A DNA stretch of 64,000 nucleotides, taken from the NCBI GenBank assembly GCA_948567375.1, contig OX419758.1, positions 53,955,473 through 54,019,472 of the forward strand. Direction: 5' to 3'. Shown piece by piece: positions 46,424-59,622 of this stretch; the first letter of the stretch is position 1; every line of letters starts with the position of its first letter. Position numbers and translations under genes: made by a program. The notes below the pieces were generated by a model. That model did no database searches, was not told where the DNA came from, and worked only from the letters and a program-made list of their open reading frames with translations. Source of the stretch: Lunularia cruciata (lineage: Eukaryota; Streptophyta; Marchantiopsida; Lunulariales; Lunulariaceae).

Positions 46424-46979
46424 TATCTGTGTCGATAGGGAGAATAAACCTGGAGATTAACAACACCATTGTGGAAACCGAATTTTCGGGAGCTCTCGTC
46501 GCCTCAAACAACTGGTAGTAGTGACGGAGGTACTAACTGACTGTAGTCCTGTCATCCGATATCTGGAGGCATCGCCAAGCGTTGACTTTCTCAAGGAACA
46601 ATTCAGATTGCATCGTTCCAAGAAGACGAAGAAATCGTGTGGTGTATCATGGGACTGATTGGGTCTGGTCTGTTTTGAGCTTAAAATACTCCGACCAAAC
46701 CTTATGTGTCAAGTCATACAGAATAATGGGGGTGAATCTCTTGTGGCTGTTCGCCTAGTTGCCCATATCGCTCTCAGCCCAAGGCGGCCACTGCTGGTGC
46801 AAATGGAGTCGAATGCAAGAGAAGCAGTTCGATTAAACAACAGCTGCGGGAGTCGTGTGCTTTTCTTGATTAGTCCAGAATTCTAATGATTGTAAGCCCC
46901 GTTTTTTGAGGCTGATATTCTGGCAGTTGACTTTCACAAGTATGCATGGTCTTTGTGGAGTGAATAATTGAAGTTTCAT
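46424..46979. other. Spacer
   Basis: No gene recognised. One frame of 75 codons (46659-46886) has no features. Confidence 0.4.
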
Positions 46980-48540
46980 TCTTTATGACTTTTTCAAGGA
47001 GTTTATTTTGTTGATATCATGAGGTTCTGGAATGAGAATTGTAAACAGGAACGTGAGTTATTAGTTGCTGCTCTATGTAATTTTACAATTCATCGTGCCT
47101 ATGCTTTTAGATAATTAAACATTAAATAGGAAAAGAATTGAAATAATAAAGTATATACATCTCACGTACTGACTTAAAGTGATAAGGGATATGCATTTTA
47201 TACGTATTTTAGATTATTTATTTTATGTGCAAATGATCCAAGGTATGTTTATGAAGTATATATTCATTTCTATTTTTATAAATATAACTTATGATGTTAA
47301 ATGAGATCCAGTAAATATATGATTTGAAACAATATTGTTTTAGAGATCCTCCACAATGATCACACTATTATATTTTATATAATATATACTCATGTATTAT
47401 ATATAATATAATCATCATACATTTGCAGCAAATTATAGAAAATATGAAATCAATATTTCTTAGAGGAATTAAACTTCTTGTATGCAAATAAATAAATAAA
47501 ATAGAGTCTAGATATAAGTTGGTAAAAATTGAAAATATAAATACAGTAATAAGCTATGGTATTGAAGATATCTAATAGCCTATTTAATTTTTAATAAACA
47601 CTCATGAGTTAATACTGCATATATGAATGTCGGATCTTATTCAATGAGCAACAAGAAGATCACGATAAAAATGTTAAATGTTCCAAAGTAACAATATTCT
47701 TTTTAGAATGTTTAATTGAACTAACACCTCTTAAAGTTAATTGATTTTTATATTAAAGATCTCAGTATAAGATCACTTAACATATCTATCTATGTTTCCA
47801 TTATTTTAAGATATATTCTGTTTTTCATAAAATCTTAGAAGATTAATGAATACCACCAGACCTCAAGGATACTATCCCCTTAAATCAGTTCAAGTTTAGT
47901 TCATGAAGATCAATAGATATAAGTGTATTTTCATTAAAACTATCCATCTTTGTTTACAATAAGATCATTTGAAAACATTATTATTTAAAAATTAATTAAA
48001 ATTTCCTTATACTTTAGCATGTGGGAATTTTGGAAAATAAATAATTTTTTTGTTATAAATTTATAATGAAAATCATGATTTTATAAGAGAATTGAGTAAA
48101 TAATAAATATTTAATAAAGATAATTTAATATTTTAACATAAAGTAATCTAGAGTATACTCTCCAAAGTAAGGTCTAAATTGCTATACTCAAGAATATGAT
48201 CTGGGTGAATTATGAAATAATTTGCAAACTTAAAGAATTATATATTTTTTCCATAATATAATAAAATGAGCGTGTATTTATAAATCAAGTCATCATCATT
48301 TTTAAAAAATTAGTATCTATATTGAAGATAATCTTATGTGTACAAGATAAGCTTAATATATTATAATTTATGTTATCTTAAATTATATTATTGGTTGAAA
48401 TATCCGCAGTAATAAATAATTAAAACTTTAAGTGTAGTCAAAATTTGAACCCGTCATTTTACAGTCGTACTACAGATATAGGAAAAGAACATAAAGTATC
48501 TTAACATCACATCATGGTATAAGCAAATCAAGCCAAAGTG
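46980..48540. other. A+T-rich island 2, no genes
   Basis: About 1.5 kb of very A+T-rich sequence without an open frame of 60 codons, comparable in size and composition to island 1. It contains an approximate ATATAATA inverted repeat near 47365-47415. The TATACTCTCCAAAG block at 48153 matches island 1. Confidence 0.7.
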
Positions 48541-48782
48541 ATAGAAGAGAATATTTAGGACACATCAATACGAAATTCAACTACCAAATTTAGTTGGTCA
48601 TTCTCCAATTTCTTGCAATGGATAAGCGCTTACAATCGATGAAGAAGTCATTAGTCTATAATGATCATGCATTAAAAAAAGTATCCACTTATTTCCACTC
48701 AAGAAGCAAAGGGTTAAAACAGATTACATTCCTATTTCGCAGACTTGGCAGTACGGGTGTAGGGACAGGGTACTAAACTAAG

Positions 48783-48909
48783 TAAGTTAAGATGGGGGTT
48801 AGCCACATTTCACCTATTTTGTCTCACCCTTGTACGGTTTGATGAGGTCGTCCCCTCCTTCGTGTTTTCTATGGGGTCGCCTTCATAACTTTTACATTAC
48901 TAAGTTAAG
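48783..48909 (+). mobile_element. Short diverged copy of the retrotransposon tail with likely TSD
   Basis: In plus orientation: GGGGGTTAGCCACATTTCACC, TTTTGTCTCACCCTTGTACG, GTTTGATGAGGTCGTCCCCT and finally GGGGTCGCC. TAAGTTAAG flanks it at 48783-48791 and 48901-48909. The substitutions show it is older than the 33.5-kb copy. Confidence 0.75.
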
Positions 48910-48951
48910 TTAATTCAGTTAATAACGCACTAACATAACAAGGCAGGAGTA

Positions 48952-48979
48952 CTTGTCATGTACTTAAGTACATGACAAG
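48952..48979. repeat. Perfect 28-bp palindrome
   Basis: CTTGTCATGTACTT followed directly by its reverse complement AAGTACATGACAAG. It has no loop. Confidence 0.95.
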
Positions 48980-49439
48980 ATCCTAACACCATCTGATTGA
49001 GTGAGTTGTCCATAAATAAAGTCTTTCCTTTCAAGTTCTTGTTATACTGCTGCTTTTATGTCATTATGCACGTACATTATTAATATCTAACAGTTGATGA
49101 TAACGGGAAGAAAATTCAAAGCACACATTCATCTACTGTAGTGGGTAGCCAAAATCCAAAAGTTGAGGATGGAACGGTCCAGTAATTAAGACATCTCTCT
49201 CTCGTCAAAATCTCGAAGGTCTTTGTCCATCAAGGTGCGTACGATTAATAATATATGGGAGTTATTGTCGGTCAAAATTCAAATTCAAATAAAAGAGATG
49301 TCATTTCACTTTTTGGCTTGTGAAATACCGCAAAATAAAATGAAATGGAACCCCCTCTGGCCTTTTTGTCCACAGCTGCTCATATTATTCGGATGAGGTT
49401 TCGACATCTTTATGATCATGGATGGCAAGCCCCCCACGG
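48980..49439. other. Spacer
   Basis: No gene recognised. The segment to about 49100 has a weak LTR-like look (TCCATAAATAAAGTC, then ...TCTAACA) but no convincing primer-binding site. Confidence 0.35.
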
Positions 49440-49915
49440 TTTTCGCTCTGTTATCTAAATTGCAGTAAACTACAAAATAAAGTTTTATTGTAAATAACTG
49501 TGCCCTATTCCACTGCTTGCTTCCTTTCTTCTACAGTTCCAGATAATAAATTCCTGCTCTGCAGTTAATATGATACTGTATTTAGGCTCTTGATCATGTT
49601 TTTCTTGCTAACTTACGGAAACCCTCAAGTTAAGTTAAGTACGAGGGGAATGGTAATATCAATGCCTTCTCCGGTCGCGTGTCGACATTAAGTCCATCAA
49701 TAACACTCTATCTAGGCTCTTGATTACGGTTTTCTTTGCTAAGTTTCAGTAAACCCCAAGTATTGGTCTTAGGGCAAGATAACTATTTTCCGTTGCTTCC
49801 TCGCATTTAAGCATATTAATCCTCAGCGTTTACTATGTATCCACTATATTTAGGCGCTTTTATTTCGACGAACAGTAAATGTCCACCCAAGTGAGAACAC
49901 CTTCTGCTGTAATCT
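49440..49915. repeat. Degenerate tandem repeat, ~130-bp period
   Basis: Anchors TTTAGGCTCTTGAT, TCTAGGCTCTTGAT and TTTAGGCGCTTTTAT start at 49581, 49711 and 49849, giving spacings of 130 and 138 bp. Each is followed by TTTCTT.GCTAA-like and CAGTAAACCC..AAG-like blocks. A partial older unit precedes at about 49450 (GTTATCTAAATTGCAGTAAAC). Confidence 0.75.
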
Positions 49916-50809
49916 TAAACTTAGACTCAGTAATCTAATATTGGCCAAGCTTGCTTTTTGCTTTGGGGCCCCACATTAGATTACTTTTGCGTCACCTTTT
50001 TTATGGACTTGTTTCTTAACCAGCTCAGTTCTAACCATGGTAGGTTACAGGTTCGTAACCTCCAAAATAGCGGCGACTGAAAGGTTTGTCCCCCAAAGTG
50101 AAAATAAAGTCACCCGGAAATGAGCTATCATTTCCAGGGTTTCTCAACTCATTACATATTCCTAGAGTGATATACATTCAGACAAGATACGCTTTCAGCT
50201 TCAGATTATAATACTGGTCCTACCCAAGGACATGTATATATATATATGCACTCTAGTAGGACACAGTAAATACACTCCTACTGTATCCTTCGGACACCGT
50301 ATATTCACTTTTTAAATAATATAATTAAAGTTGCATTTTTATTGTATTTTTGAGTTGAATAAAGTAAAATAAATATAGAAATTCAACTTAAGAATTGATT
50401 AACACATTTTCTTTTGTCCTTAACACCCAATCGTGGTATTTGTAATACCTGCACAATTATATGTGATCTTAGTCGGAGTGCAAGAAACAATAAAACATAG
50501 TGACTATACTGATGTAACATAAGTTATCTGAATACCTGTTGTATAGACTCACCTCTCCACACTATGAGGATGCATGTCGTAATGGGAATGGAAAACCAAG
50601 TCCACTGCGAGATGCGAAGACTATCTAGTCTATTTTCCCAAAGTACTCTCGACTCTTGCTGAACTCATGGTGTGTAATTTTGATTACTCGCTCTTATCAT
50701 GGAATGACACAAACACAAAAAGCCTATTGTAACCATGGAAGAATGGAAGAATATTTGCAATAATAGCTTGAGTTGATATACAGTTGTATTCATGTATAAC
50801 CAACTCAAA
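49916..50809. other. Spacer
   Basis: No gene recognised. A short (TA)n run lies near 50234-50247. Confidence 0.4.
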
Positions 50810-51100
50810 GGGTCTTACTCGTGATCATCAACTTTAAGCTGTTGTTGCTTTCAATATCCTTAAACATAACACCGAATGCAATTCTCAATCTACACTATAC
50901 AATTGCAAGTTGCTTGGTCCCTTGATGTTTACAACTTGCAGGGTCTTCACTTGGTTCGTTCATGTTTACAATTCTCAGGGTCTTCACTTGGTCATCAACA
51001 TTAAGCTGTTCTTTCACTCAATATTCTACAACATAACACGGGATGCAATTTTACCAATACAATTGCAAGTTGCTTGGTTCTTTGATATGCGTTGGCTGTA
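50810..51100. repeat. Imperfect tandem repeat with GGGTCTT(CACTTGGT) starts
   Basis: Units start at 50810, 50941 and 50978. The outer two share, in order, ATCAAC(T/A)TTAAGCTGTT, AACATAACAC..GATGCAATT and ACAATTGCAAGTTGCTTGGT; the middle one is a 37-bp fragment. Confidence 0.8.
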
Positions 51101-52252
51101 AATTTGCTACACGTTCTGATGATAGGATTTCGGTGCGTGGGAGTACACCCTTTGAGCTGTCAAGTACCTACATATGATGAAGTTAAATAGCAACGAAACA
51201 ATATGCTGATATATAAGTATGCAATAAACTTCTCAATGCCCAGTGCGCAAACGTGAGATCGTTAACCCAAAGGTAGCAGGTTTGAGGTTCTAATCAAGAC
51301 AGTAGAACAAACTCGGTGTTTAATTCAATTGTCTAACCTGGAACGGAACTCATCTCAATGGAACCGTAAACCTTTGTTTGTATTAGAAAATCGAAGTTTA
51401 ACCTATTTTGGAAAGAAGGATTAACACACTAAAATACCCTACAACTGGAAGTTGAACCCAATGTGAAGTGTATCGAATCTTCGAACTCTTGCTGAGGATC
51501 ATGGATGCCGGTACCAGCTTTCCTCGCAGGCTTTGCTGCCTTCCCAAAAAGTTCTTCCACGGAACCAAAACTTGTGGATGGGAGAAAATTCCAAAAATTG
51601 TGTCACAGAAGCAGAATCAACATCTGCAGCGGTCAGCCAGAGCACATCATCAAAGTCCAGTTGAGTAAGGATTATCTTCCCTTACCTGGAAACAATGTAT
51701 CATGAAGAGAAGAAAGTTCGTTTTCTCCCTTACATGCTCCAAACATGCACCTCCTAATATGGGAAGAAATCGTTATAACTTATTGTCCTCGTATCGGAAT
51801 TGAGAGCTCAACGAGTAAATCTTTCTCCTAAAAGCTCCCAAAAACCACCTCCAGAAAAAGGTTTCTTAGCTTACAGAAAAGCTCATATCTGTCTGGGCCA
51901 GGAAACGCTGGGCTACTGAGATTTAATTAAAATACCTGGGTAAGAACTCTTTGGCAAAACCCCAGGAAAACATCCTCCCTGTAATGAAAGCATATTCAGG
52001 CTGCCACGTTTTCCTGAAACTGCTCCACGCCTCATTAACATCCTGGACGTATTAGCCAAAAATTGAGGCTAAATTTTGAGACATAAGCTATGATATATAG
52101 TTAATCCAAAACGTTCGAAATCCGACCGCAGTCAAGAATCACGTTCCGTGACCGCAAAGGACTACGCCGTAAACATTATATATATAGATATATTCAAATT
52201 ACAGATAATCTAGAAGACATTACCTTGTGGTCGATTCATAAAAGCAATGGAA
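51101..52252. other. Spacer with a weak tRNA-like relic
   Basis: No gene recognised. At about 51240-51292, TCGTTAACCCAAAGG and GCAGGTTTGAGG resemble the anticodon and T arms of a tRNA-Asn-like sequence, but the D arm and acceptor stem are not convincing. Confidence 0.3.
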
Positions 52253-52291
52253 AGGGCGACCGCGTAGAGAACACGAAGGATGGGAAGACCC
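52253..52291 (-). mobile_element. Micro-copy of the retrotransposon tail, ~39 bp
   Basis: GGGCGACCGCGTAGAGAACA then CGAAGGATGGGAAGACCC is the complement of the terminal part of the tail (minus orientation). Flanks CATAAAAGCA and CATAAGCATA are only partly alike, so the target duplication is uncertain. Confidence 0.75.
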
Positions 52292-54659
52292 ATAAGCATA
52301 ACAACAAGCATGGACCTATATTGTTTGGAATGAACATAGTAAGATACTAATATGATTGTAGATTAGATGTAATCTGGTATGAAGTAGGCGTTTAACAAGA
52401 CAGGAAAGTAAATATAAAGTAAAGATGTAAAGAGTAACTAATTTTAACGTGCTCTTTTGTTTGTAAAAACCTGTCATATTTGCGGGCTAGAACCTTGAAT
52501 CGTCCGAATTCGTATGAGCGCACATATCTTACCTTGTGCAGGTAGGACTACGAGAATAGTTTCGAGATTTGAAATAAGAGAATCTAAGTCTTGGAGGAAG
52601 AAGGTTTTGAGATCAGTATAGAGACTTCATCAAACTGTTTTTTTTTTGTGAAAACTTACATTATCCTAAAGAAACAAAATTTCCCTTCCCTATTATTTAT
52701 TAGTTTCTTTTACATTCTTGTTGATAAGCATAAACGGCTTTGTCAAGTCACGAAGCGTTCACTATACATCTTGAAATTTATTTAATCGATTTATTTTACA
52801 AATTCGATCATCTAGAGCATTAATCAAGCAAGTCTCACGCTCATCCCATCCCTCGGTCAACGATTGGGGTCAAGGGAGAATTTAATTCTTGCATGTGACA
52901 TAGCGAATAAAAACAGAAAATGCCCATGTGCTGGTGTAGGCTGAGAATACTTGAAGCCCTCACGAGTATAGCCTTTCACATTTTATAGATTGTTCCATGC
53001 AGAACAGGAATTTAATTCCCCACTTTTGGGCTGTCTTAAAACCACCGAAAAAGAAGAAGTAGACACCTTCACAAGGGCCTGCGCATCTATCCTTTCTCTC
53101 GGTTATTTGCAAAGGAAATCACAAATATCTTCCAAAAATCAAAAAGAATATTCCACCTTCCTTATTACAGTATTCATCCAAGATACGTTTCCATTTATGT
53201 CATGCAGTTATAGCCTATTTGATGACGAGGTTGTGAGTGTAGTAGTGGCAGCCGTATAGGATACCACGATGACCGTAGAGATCTACTTGAGGTTGATGAC
53301 GTCGACGAGAACTGTAACGACGTACATAGCTAGTACTGCGCAGTAGCCCTATTTGCCACCTTTTGGTTTGTACGCACGCCCAAGCCCAGTACAAGGTTAC
53401 ATGCGAATAATAATATTTATTTATTATAATAGTGTAATTATCTAATTTAGATTATTTTAGATTTTTTTCCTTTTATCGTTTCTTTTTTCTTTATTGCAGT
53501 TGTTTGGGACTTCGAGGCTTTAAACGAGCTTTTAACATTGACTTGTAGAATGAGAGTATAAGAAGATATAATTAAAAACAGTGCACGTCGAGTTTCGAGA
53601 ATGTGTAACGCACATTCAGTCTGCACTCCAAATATGACAATGGGATTACTGATACTAGGCAACTTGTCACTCTTCAAAGAATATAAAGAATAAAGATCTG
53701 ACGCTGTCACTGGTCTTTTCTAAATTAACTTTTTTTTTCCTTTTTTTCTCAATTGAGATTTAAAAGTACTGTATTCAATCTTATTGAATTCCTTACATTG
53801 GATGTTGGAAAAACATTTCAAAACGCCATTTTTGTTCACTTAAACATCACCACTTAATTATGCAAGAAGAAGATTTGCACACCACACCTAGCAAAGCAAT
53901 TTGTGAATAGGAAGTAACCAGGGCGAGTAAAGGTAGCTACTATAGCAAAGAGGTTGAAGGAAGGAAGACATAATAAACTGTACTCTACATCCCCGATGGT
54001 AGGGTCGAACTTTTCGGGAATCATTATGGAATCAGTAAGAGATTGGGTTTATTTTTTTTTCTTCTATCTGTCTTCCACTCCTCGAGCTACATTGTGATAG
54101 TATTCCATCATTGTAATTTGTTCAAATGGAATTAACAGTCACATGGAGCAAGCAGCAAAAGGACGAGAAGAACCCAATAAAGAAATTCTTTTCCTCAAAG
54201 AAATTGCCTGTACACCTTTTCACGGTTTAATGAGGCCCTCGAAAGGATGAGCGTGCTCACAGGCATGTAGGAAATGAGTTGATGTCCCGAAAGGAAGGTT
54301 GGTGGTGGTTCGATATGATTGTTTGAGATAGTCCTCCTCCTTCTCCTCGAAGAGTCTATCTGTGTGTATTATGACTCTCTTGGACTATCGCATTGGCCAT
54401 GGCCCGTAGGGAATTGCAAGTGAGTAATGAAGAGGACGAAAAGCGAGGAAATCTGATAATAGATGAATGATGAAGAAAAAGAGTTTGCACTTTGGTGGTC
54501 CTGGAACGACAATGAAGCAAGTTATGAATGAAGGGAGAACCGACAAACATAGCGAGAGGTTGATGATACTCTAGGAAATCTTTGTCGTCATCTCCTCTCG
54601 CTTCAGGGTTTCATCGTGGTTCTAATCCCCCAGCTTAGTGAAGCCATCCTCAAATATTT
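52292..54659. other. Spacer without a recognised gene
   Basis: Short frames only. Several T or A homopolymer runs occur (52638, 53460, 53735, 54050). Confidence 0.4.
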
Positions 54660-54740
54660 CCATCAACTTGAGAAACGAAGAAGAAAGGCGACCGCGTAGG
54701 AGAAACGAAGGATGGGAAGACCCCATCAACTTGAGAAACG
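54660..54740 (-). mobile_element. Micro-copy of the retrotransposon tail, 45 bp, with 18-bp TSD
   Basis: CCATCAACTTGAGAAACG occurs exactly at 54660-54677 and 54723-54740. Between them lie 45 bp whose minus strand is GGTCTTCCCATCCTTCGTTT, then TCCTACGCGGTCGCC and a pyrimidine tail TTTCTTCTT. The start of the target repeat (CCATCAA) is identical to the adjoining element sequence, so the 5' junction has about 7 bp of microhomology. Confidence 0.92.
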
Positions 54741-57700
54741 GGGAAGTCTCAATCCTTGCGAAACCTTTTAGTCGCCACAACGCCACCTTGTTCTTATCTA
54801 TCAAAATACCATCGTCAAATATGTAAGTAAGGCACGATATATACATATGTAGCATGAACCACTTGCCATGTCTTAAGCCCAGCTTTACTTACGGTGAATG
54901 AGAGTTCTTGGAATGTGTTTGCTATAGGGGACCAAAGGATTGTGAATGTTCAAACCTCAAAACGTTGGGCTCTTCTATTGCTGCAGGTTTGTTGCAAAAT
55001 CCTATACAAATTCGTACCCTCCATATAAATAATATTTCTTGGTCATTGCGGGTTCTGTATTCCTCAGATGCCGTGCTCGTTTCGAAAAGGAGATAATAAT
55101 AGGTACAAGTGTTGTGCGTCCCATCGAATATCAATTTCGAATTGTAATGTTAATCTCGTTTGGTATAATCGTTCTAAGTTCCACCTCGTTACTTGTTGTG
55201 AAACGAAAACAAAAGATTGCTTTGTGAAGTACAGGAGAAGTTTCTTACCTGCGGTAAAGGATGTACCAAATTAACGAGAAAAACGAACAACTGCAAAGTA
55301 AAGCAGGCACCTTCTCGAAAACCTCACTTTCCAGCTTATAGATTCTTCTAGGAAACTTCAAATGCTTGAGGACTACGTACATACCTCCCTCCCGTATGTT
55401 ACATGTCTTGAAAAGGTTAGTGATTAGTCGGATGCTATGCTTTGAATTAGACGACAAGAAGCCAAGAGTCGTGTTGAATTCCAATCTGCGGCAACTCGAT
55501 TCTCCAAGGCGATGGATGTCTGAAGATGGGAGTTATTCAGTTGGATGACTCACATCAACACCGTTATAGCAGTTTGGCGTGCTGAAGGGTTCAAAATGGC
55601 CGTCAAAGAGATTCTTGAATTCTTCATCGATTCTCACGAATTGCTGATGGGTGATAATGGCGTTCGATACCTCTGGGAGTGAAGCATCTTTCGTGAGTCG
55701 GCAAACATCGACGTCCCTCTGTAGAATTAATAAAAGTGCAGAAGGTTGCAATATATACACCCTGCTCTCCCAGGAGGTTTACCGCGTCCCTGCCAAACGA
55801 AGCCGACATGAATGGGTTCACTGCACATCACCGAAATTCGAGAAGCTTGGTTTCACTTCGAAGTACTGTACCCTGGTTAAACAATTCCGCACGTTTGCTG
55901 CGGTTGCTGCTTCATACAAATTTGGCGCTGACAAATTTAGTAACTTGAGACATCTCTGCAAGGTGAAGACTGAAACTGCTGCGTCATGACCTGTTTTAAC
56001 GGAACAGTTTTATTCGAGTAATACATAGTTTCCACTGTCGAATGAATGAGGCCCACCAAAAGTTTGAGGGTTAGACTACTGTATACTTCCCGTTACAGCT
56101 AACTCTTAAGCAGGATCGTAAGCAGAGGTTTTCACCGTGGAGTGAAATATTCATCGACATTCCACTCTTTGTTTTCATTTGGTATAACCTATCTGTCAGT
56201 GTTGTCTAGTCCGGTGATCAGGAGCCAGAAGCGTCCGTAAGATATCTATACACTGGCCGACATAGCTGGATTCGACTGTATCTCCTGTGGACGACTATCT
56301 GCAAAGCAACTTGTTACGTCCTGCATGGTCTGCAGATTCCACATTGGCCTGGTCTTGATAATCCCAAGCTCCAAGCCCACTTGGATATTTTACGCTCAGC
56401 AAACGTCGGAATGTACCCTGTTTTGCTTCAACTCGCCTTTACTCGTCCATAGTTTCAGTAAATAGTTTGTCTGCGATCCAGATGGAGTCCTTGGTAAACT
56501 AGGGACGACCAAATTTTCATCTGCGACACGAAAGATTTATACTTACCAGTAAAATTTACATGTGCATGAACCAGGTCAAGTATTTCCTGTATGACGTTTT
56601 GTGCCAATGTTTCTGATTTCCTCTTCTAACAAAGTTCAGCTCTTTGTTCACTACTCGAGAAAGGCACACTGAAAGCTATGCGCACAGAAGTCCACACATC
56701 AATAGCCGACTCAAACTCGAGCACACGACATGCTCTGGATGGATAGACTCTTTGAAGAGCCGACTCTTCATGGGTTTGCTGCAGTGTACAGTGCTGAATG
56801 ATCTGTGCACATTTACCCAAAAATCGGTTTTTTTCCCCATTATTCGAGCGTGTGTTTTGCAGATTTCGTAGTCAGCAACTCCTTTGAGATCTCTTAAGAA
56901 GGTTAGTCGTTCACCTAATTTCATAATCGGGGATGATTTGCACAAAGTTCTAAAAGCTAGGAGTTCTTGTTTCTCTCAACAGGCCTTATTCATCTATCCG
57001 GACGTTGGAAGAATATCAAACTGAGATTTTGTAACTGTCACGCACCATCAAATACAAGCATAGGAGTTGGAGTGAGGTGCAATGAACTGGAGTGAATTCG
57101 TACAAACAGTTCCCTGATTGATTCAAGAATGTACCTCGCCCGCATTCATATCATTGATCAGTTTACAGCACTGTGCTATGACGCTGCACTTGCAGAAAGA
57201 AATATATGAACAGTGAAGATGCACGGCTCCAAGAGCATTAGCGGAGCTTCTTAGCTGGAGCATCATAGATGAACGTATCTTCATCACGGATTGCGACAGA
57301 ATATCATGCAATTGCACCGTCCAAGCCGGCCATCTATCCACACTTGTCTTCCATCATGTAATTCGTATAAGCAAATTGATCAAGAGATTGGTTCGGAACG
57401 GAATACGTGTCAAGAAGAACGGACATTTCTTAACCATTAGCAAATAGAATAGAATTCTAATCGGCAAACGCGTTCAGAGACTTGACCATATCTCAAATCA
57501 CACCAACTGTACTCAATTATTATAGTATAAAGCAGCCCCCTCCTGCAGACTTGGGGTGGTGATCAAGCCTGGATATGAGCACTATTAACCCATTTAGCTT
57601 TCCTAACGACGTTCCATAATTTGATTGATGTGCTGAGCGGCAAACTCTGTCACACTAATTAGCGACACGGTTATCTAGGATTCTTTCAAACTAAACTGCA

Positions 57701-59622
57701 CTTTAGTACCGTTCTCTACGATGTTGAATGTTGGACGGTGTTTTCCTCCCTTCATCAGGGTTTGCTGTACCGAGGCGGTACTCATAATTCAGGGAACTCG
57801 ATGTCCACACTGTCGTTCGGATGTCTCTACTCGGAGCTCCAATATTCTAGTAGCAAGAATATAGCAGATCCATAATTTTCTGGGACAACTTGAACTTGAT
57901 CTTCCATGTACATAAATGCTTACGGAAAATCACGAAGGCAAAACATTTTGAGAATCGAGAAGGAGAATATGAGGAGGTTATGGCCATAGCTGACAATTCT
58001 TATGACGGGCCTTTAACAAGTAAACTGGCCTTCACGTACAGAAGTTCCTCCTTATTCAAGTATTTAATCAGCTAGTGCAATAAGAGGAATGACCTGAGAT
58101 GTTCCAGACTGCAGAGGGTTTTCTGACGAGTAACGTTTTTCGAACAGGAAGAGATGTGGATGAAAGAAGCGATTGATAGTGCAGCGTCCTGCGTAGTTAT
58201 GCATTCAACGCGCAGATCATGTACAGGTTTACCGCCCACATAGTAGTATATCGGTCACCTCGCGAAGGAAAGAGGCTGAAAAAGAGTCCTGATTTGCTCA
58301 TCGGAAAAATCAAGATGTAAAGACAACAGGAAAGAGCTCTCTTACGATGATCAAGAAGAAAATCAAGCAACCACCTGTAGCTAATTAACATTTCGATCTG
58401 AAAACGTCGTTCATCACAGTGGCATAGCTCCCGATTGCAACCAAACTTACCAGAAAGGTTCTCTCAGTCTCTTGTTAGTCGGCACTGTAAACTAATGTAG
58501 ACAGATATCTAGGGACGTTCCCGGGAAAGACCAACAAGAAAATCCAATGCGTGTGATGCCGTAAAACCTCAAGGTCAACCGAGAGGAAGAAATTGCATTA
58601 CTCAAATCTAACGATCTTAGCTTCCGAGGTTGAACCGACAGAAGTAGAGACAATCACTCGGGTGGAGAGAAAGACAATAATCTTTAACATTTAGCGGATG
58701 CCATCCCCAACAAAATCAACAAATTTGGCTCGATGAAAGCTGTTGATGATCATGGAGCCTGTCAGTTAAAACCACGACAAATCTACGACGAAACCACGAG
58801 ATCCCTGGAAAGGATTTCAAAATGAGCCATGGAGATCTGTTCGTTGGGGAGAAAAATGTGCTCCCAAATGCGCTTTTCCCTCTTCCAGAGACACTATCCT
58901 CTCTCTTTACATATCCCGCCAGATAAGCAGCTGTACGTACTGTCCGCCAAAACATCCGACGGTTCAGAATAGAGATGCTTCACCTTTTCCCAGCGGGTCA
59001 GAGACCAGCCTCTTTACAGAATAGCTGTATGGAGTATCACATTCCACGTGTCAAAGATTTACAGCTGGCATCAGATCTCCTGTCCTTGCTTCCTCAGCAG
59101 TTCTGCCGCGTCAGCTCTGTGGGATGTCCAAATACAAGGTTCTCGTCAGCACGGCCTCTATAGGTCCTCTTTCTGTGCAACAACGTTTAATAAAACAGAA
59201 GGCAGATGGATAGGAATTTATCCAGTGGGAATTGCGGATGCAATATTCCTTGTCTTGATCTTGAGCTCAGCTGCCATCTCTGGAACCAGAAACTTTTTCT
59301 CGAACCAGAAACTTTTTCTCGCAGATGCTTTGACGCTGTACCGAGTTCAGGAGCCGATTTCTAAGTTGCTTACAGGTGATTCCTCAGCCATAGCCATTTG
59401 ATTGATACTTCGAGCTTAAAAATCAGTGAAGAGAAGAAGATTTTGATCAAGGAGGTAGCTATTCATAGCCGTTTCTGAAGACAAGGAGATTTTCGGTTCA
59501 GGTTTGAACTCTTGTCGGTGTTTGTATTGAGGAAACGAGGAACTTTCAGGAGATTGTGGGTTGTGGTGGCGAATTGCATTTGAGGTATTGAATGAAGTTG
59601 GTAGTCATATGCAGGTATTAAA
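54741..59622. other. Long spacer; promoter side of sorbitol dehydrogenase at its end
   Basis: No defensible gene. A CACGTG lies at 59045-59050, about 575 bp upstream of the dehydrogenase ATG. A 19-bp exact tandem duplication lies at 59283-59320. Confidence 0.45.
59283..59320. repeat. 19-bp exact tandem duplication
   Basis: GAACCAGAAACTTTTTCTC is repeated head to tail (59283-59301, 59302-59320), about 300 bp upstream of the sorbitol dehydrogenase start codon. Confidence 0.95.

Noticed and set aside
48940-49110. Possible copia-type LTR remnant (TCCATAAATAAAGTC ... TCTAACA)
   Set aside because: No second LTR, no convincing primer-binding site after TAACA and no TSD could be found.
54210-54250. 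Another retrotransposon-tail-like segment (CACGGTTTAATGAGGCC)
   Set aside because: Only one short block matches, and neither hairpin nor the GCGGTCGCC end is present; too weak to count.
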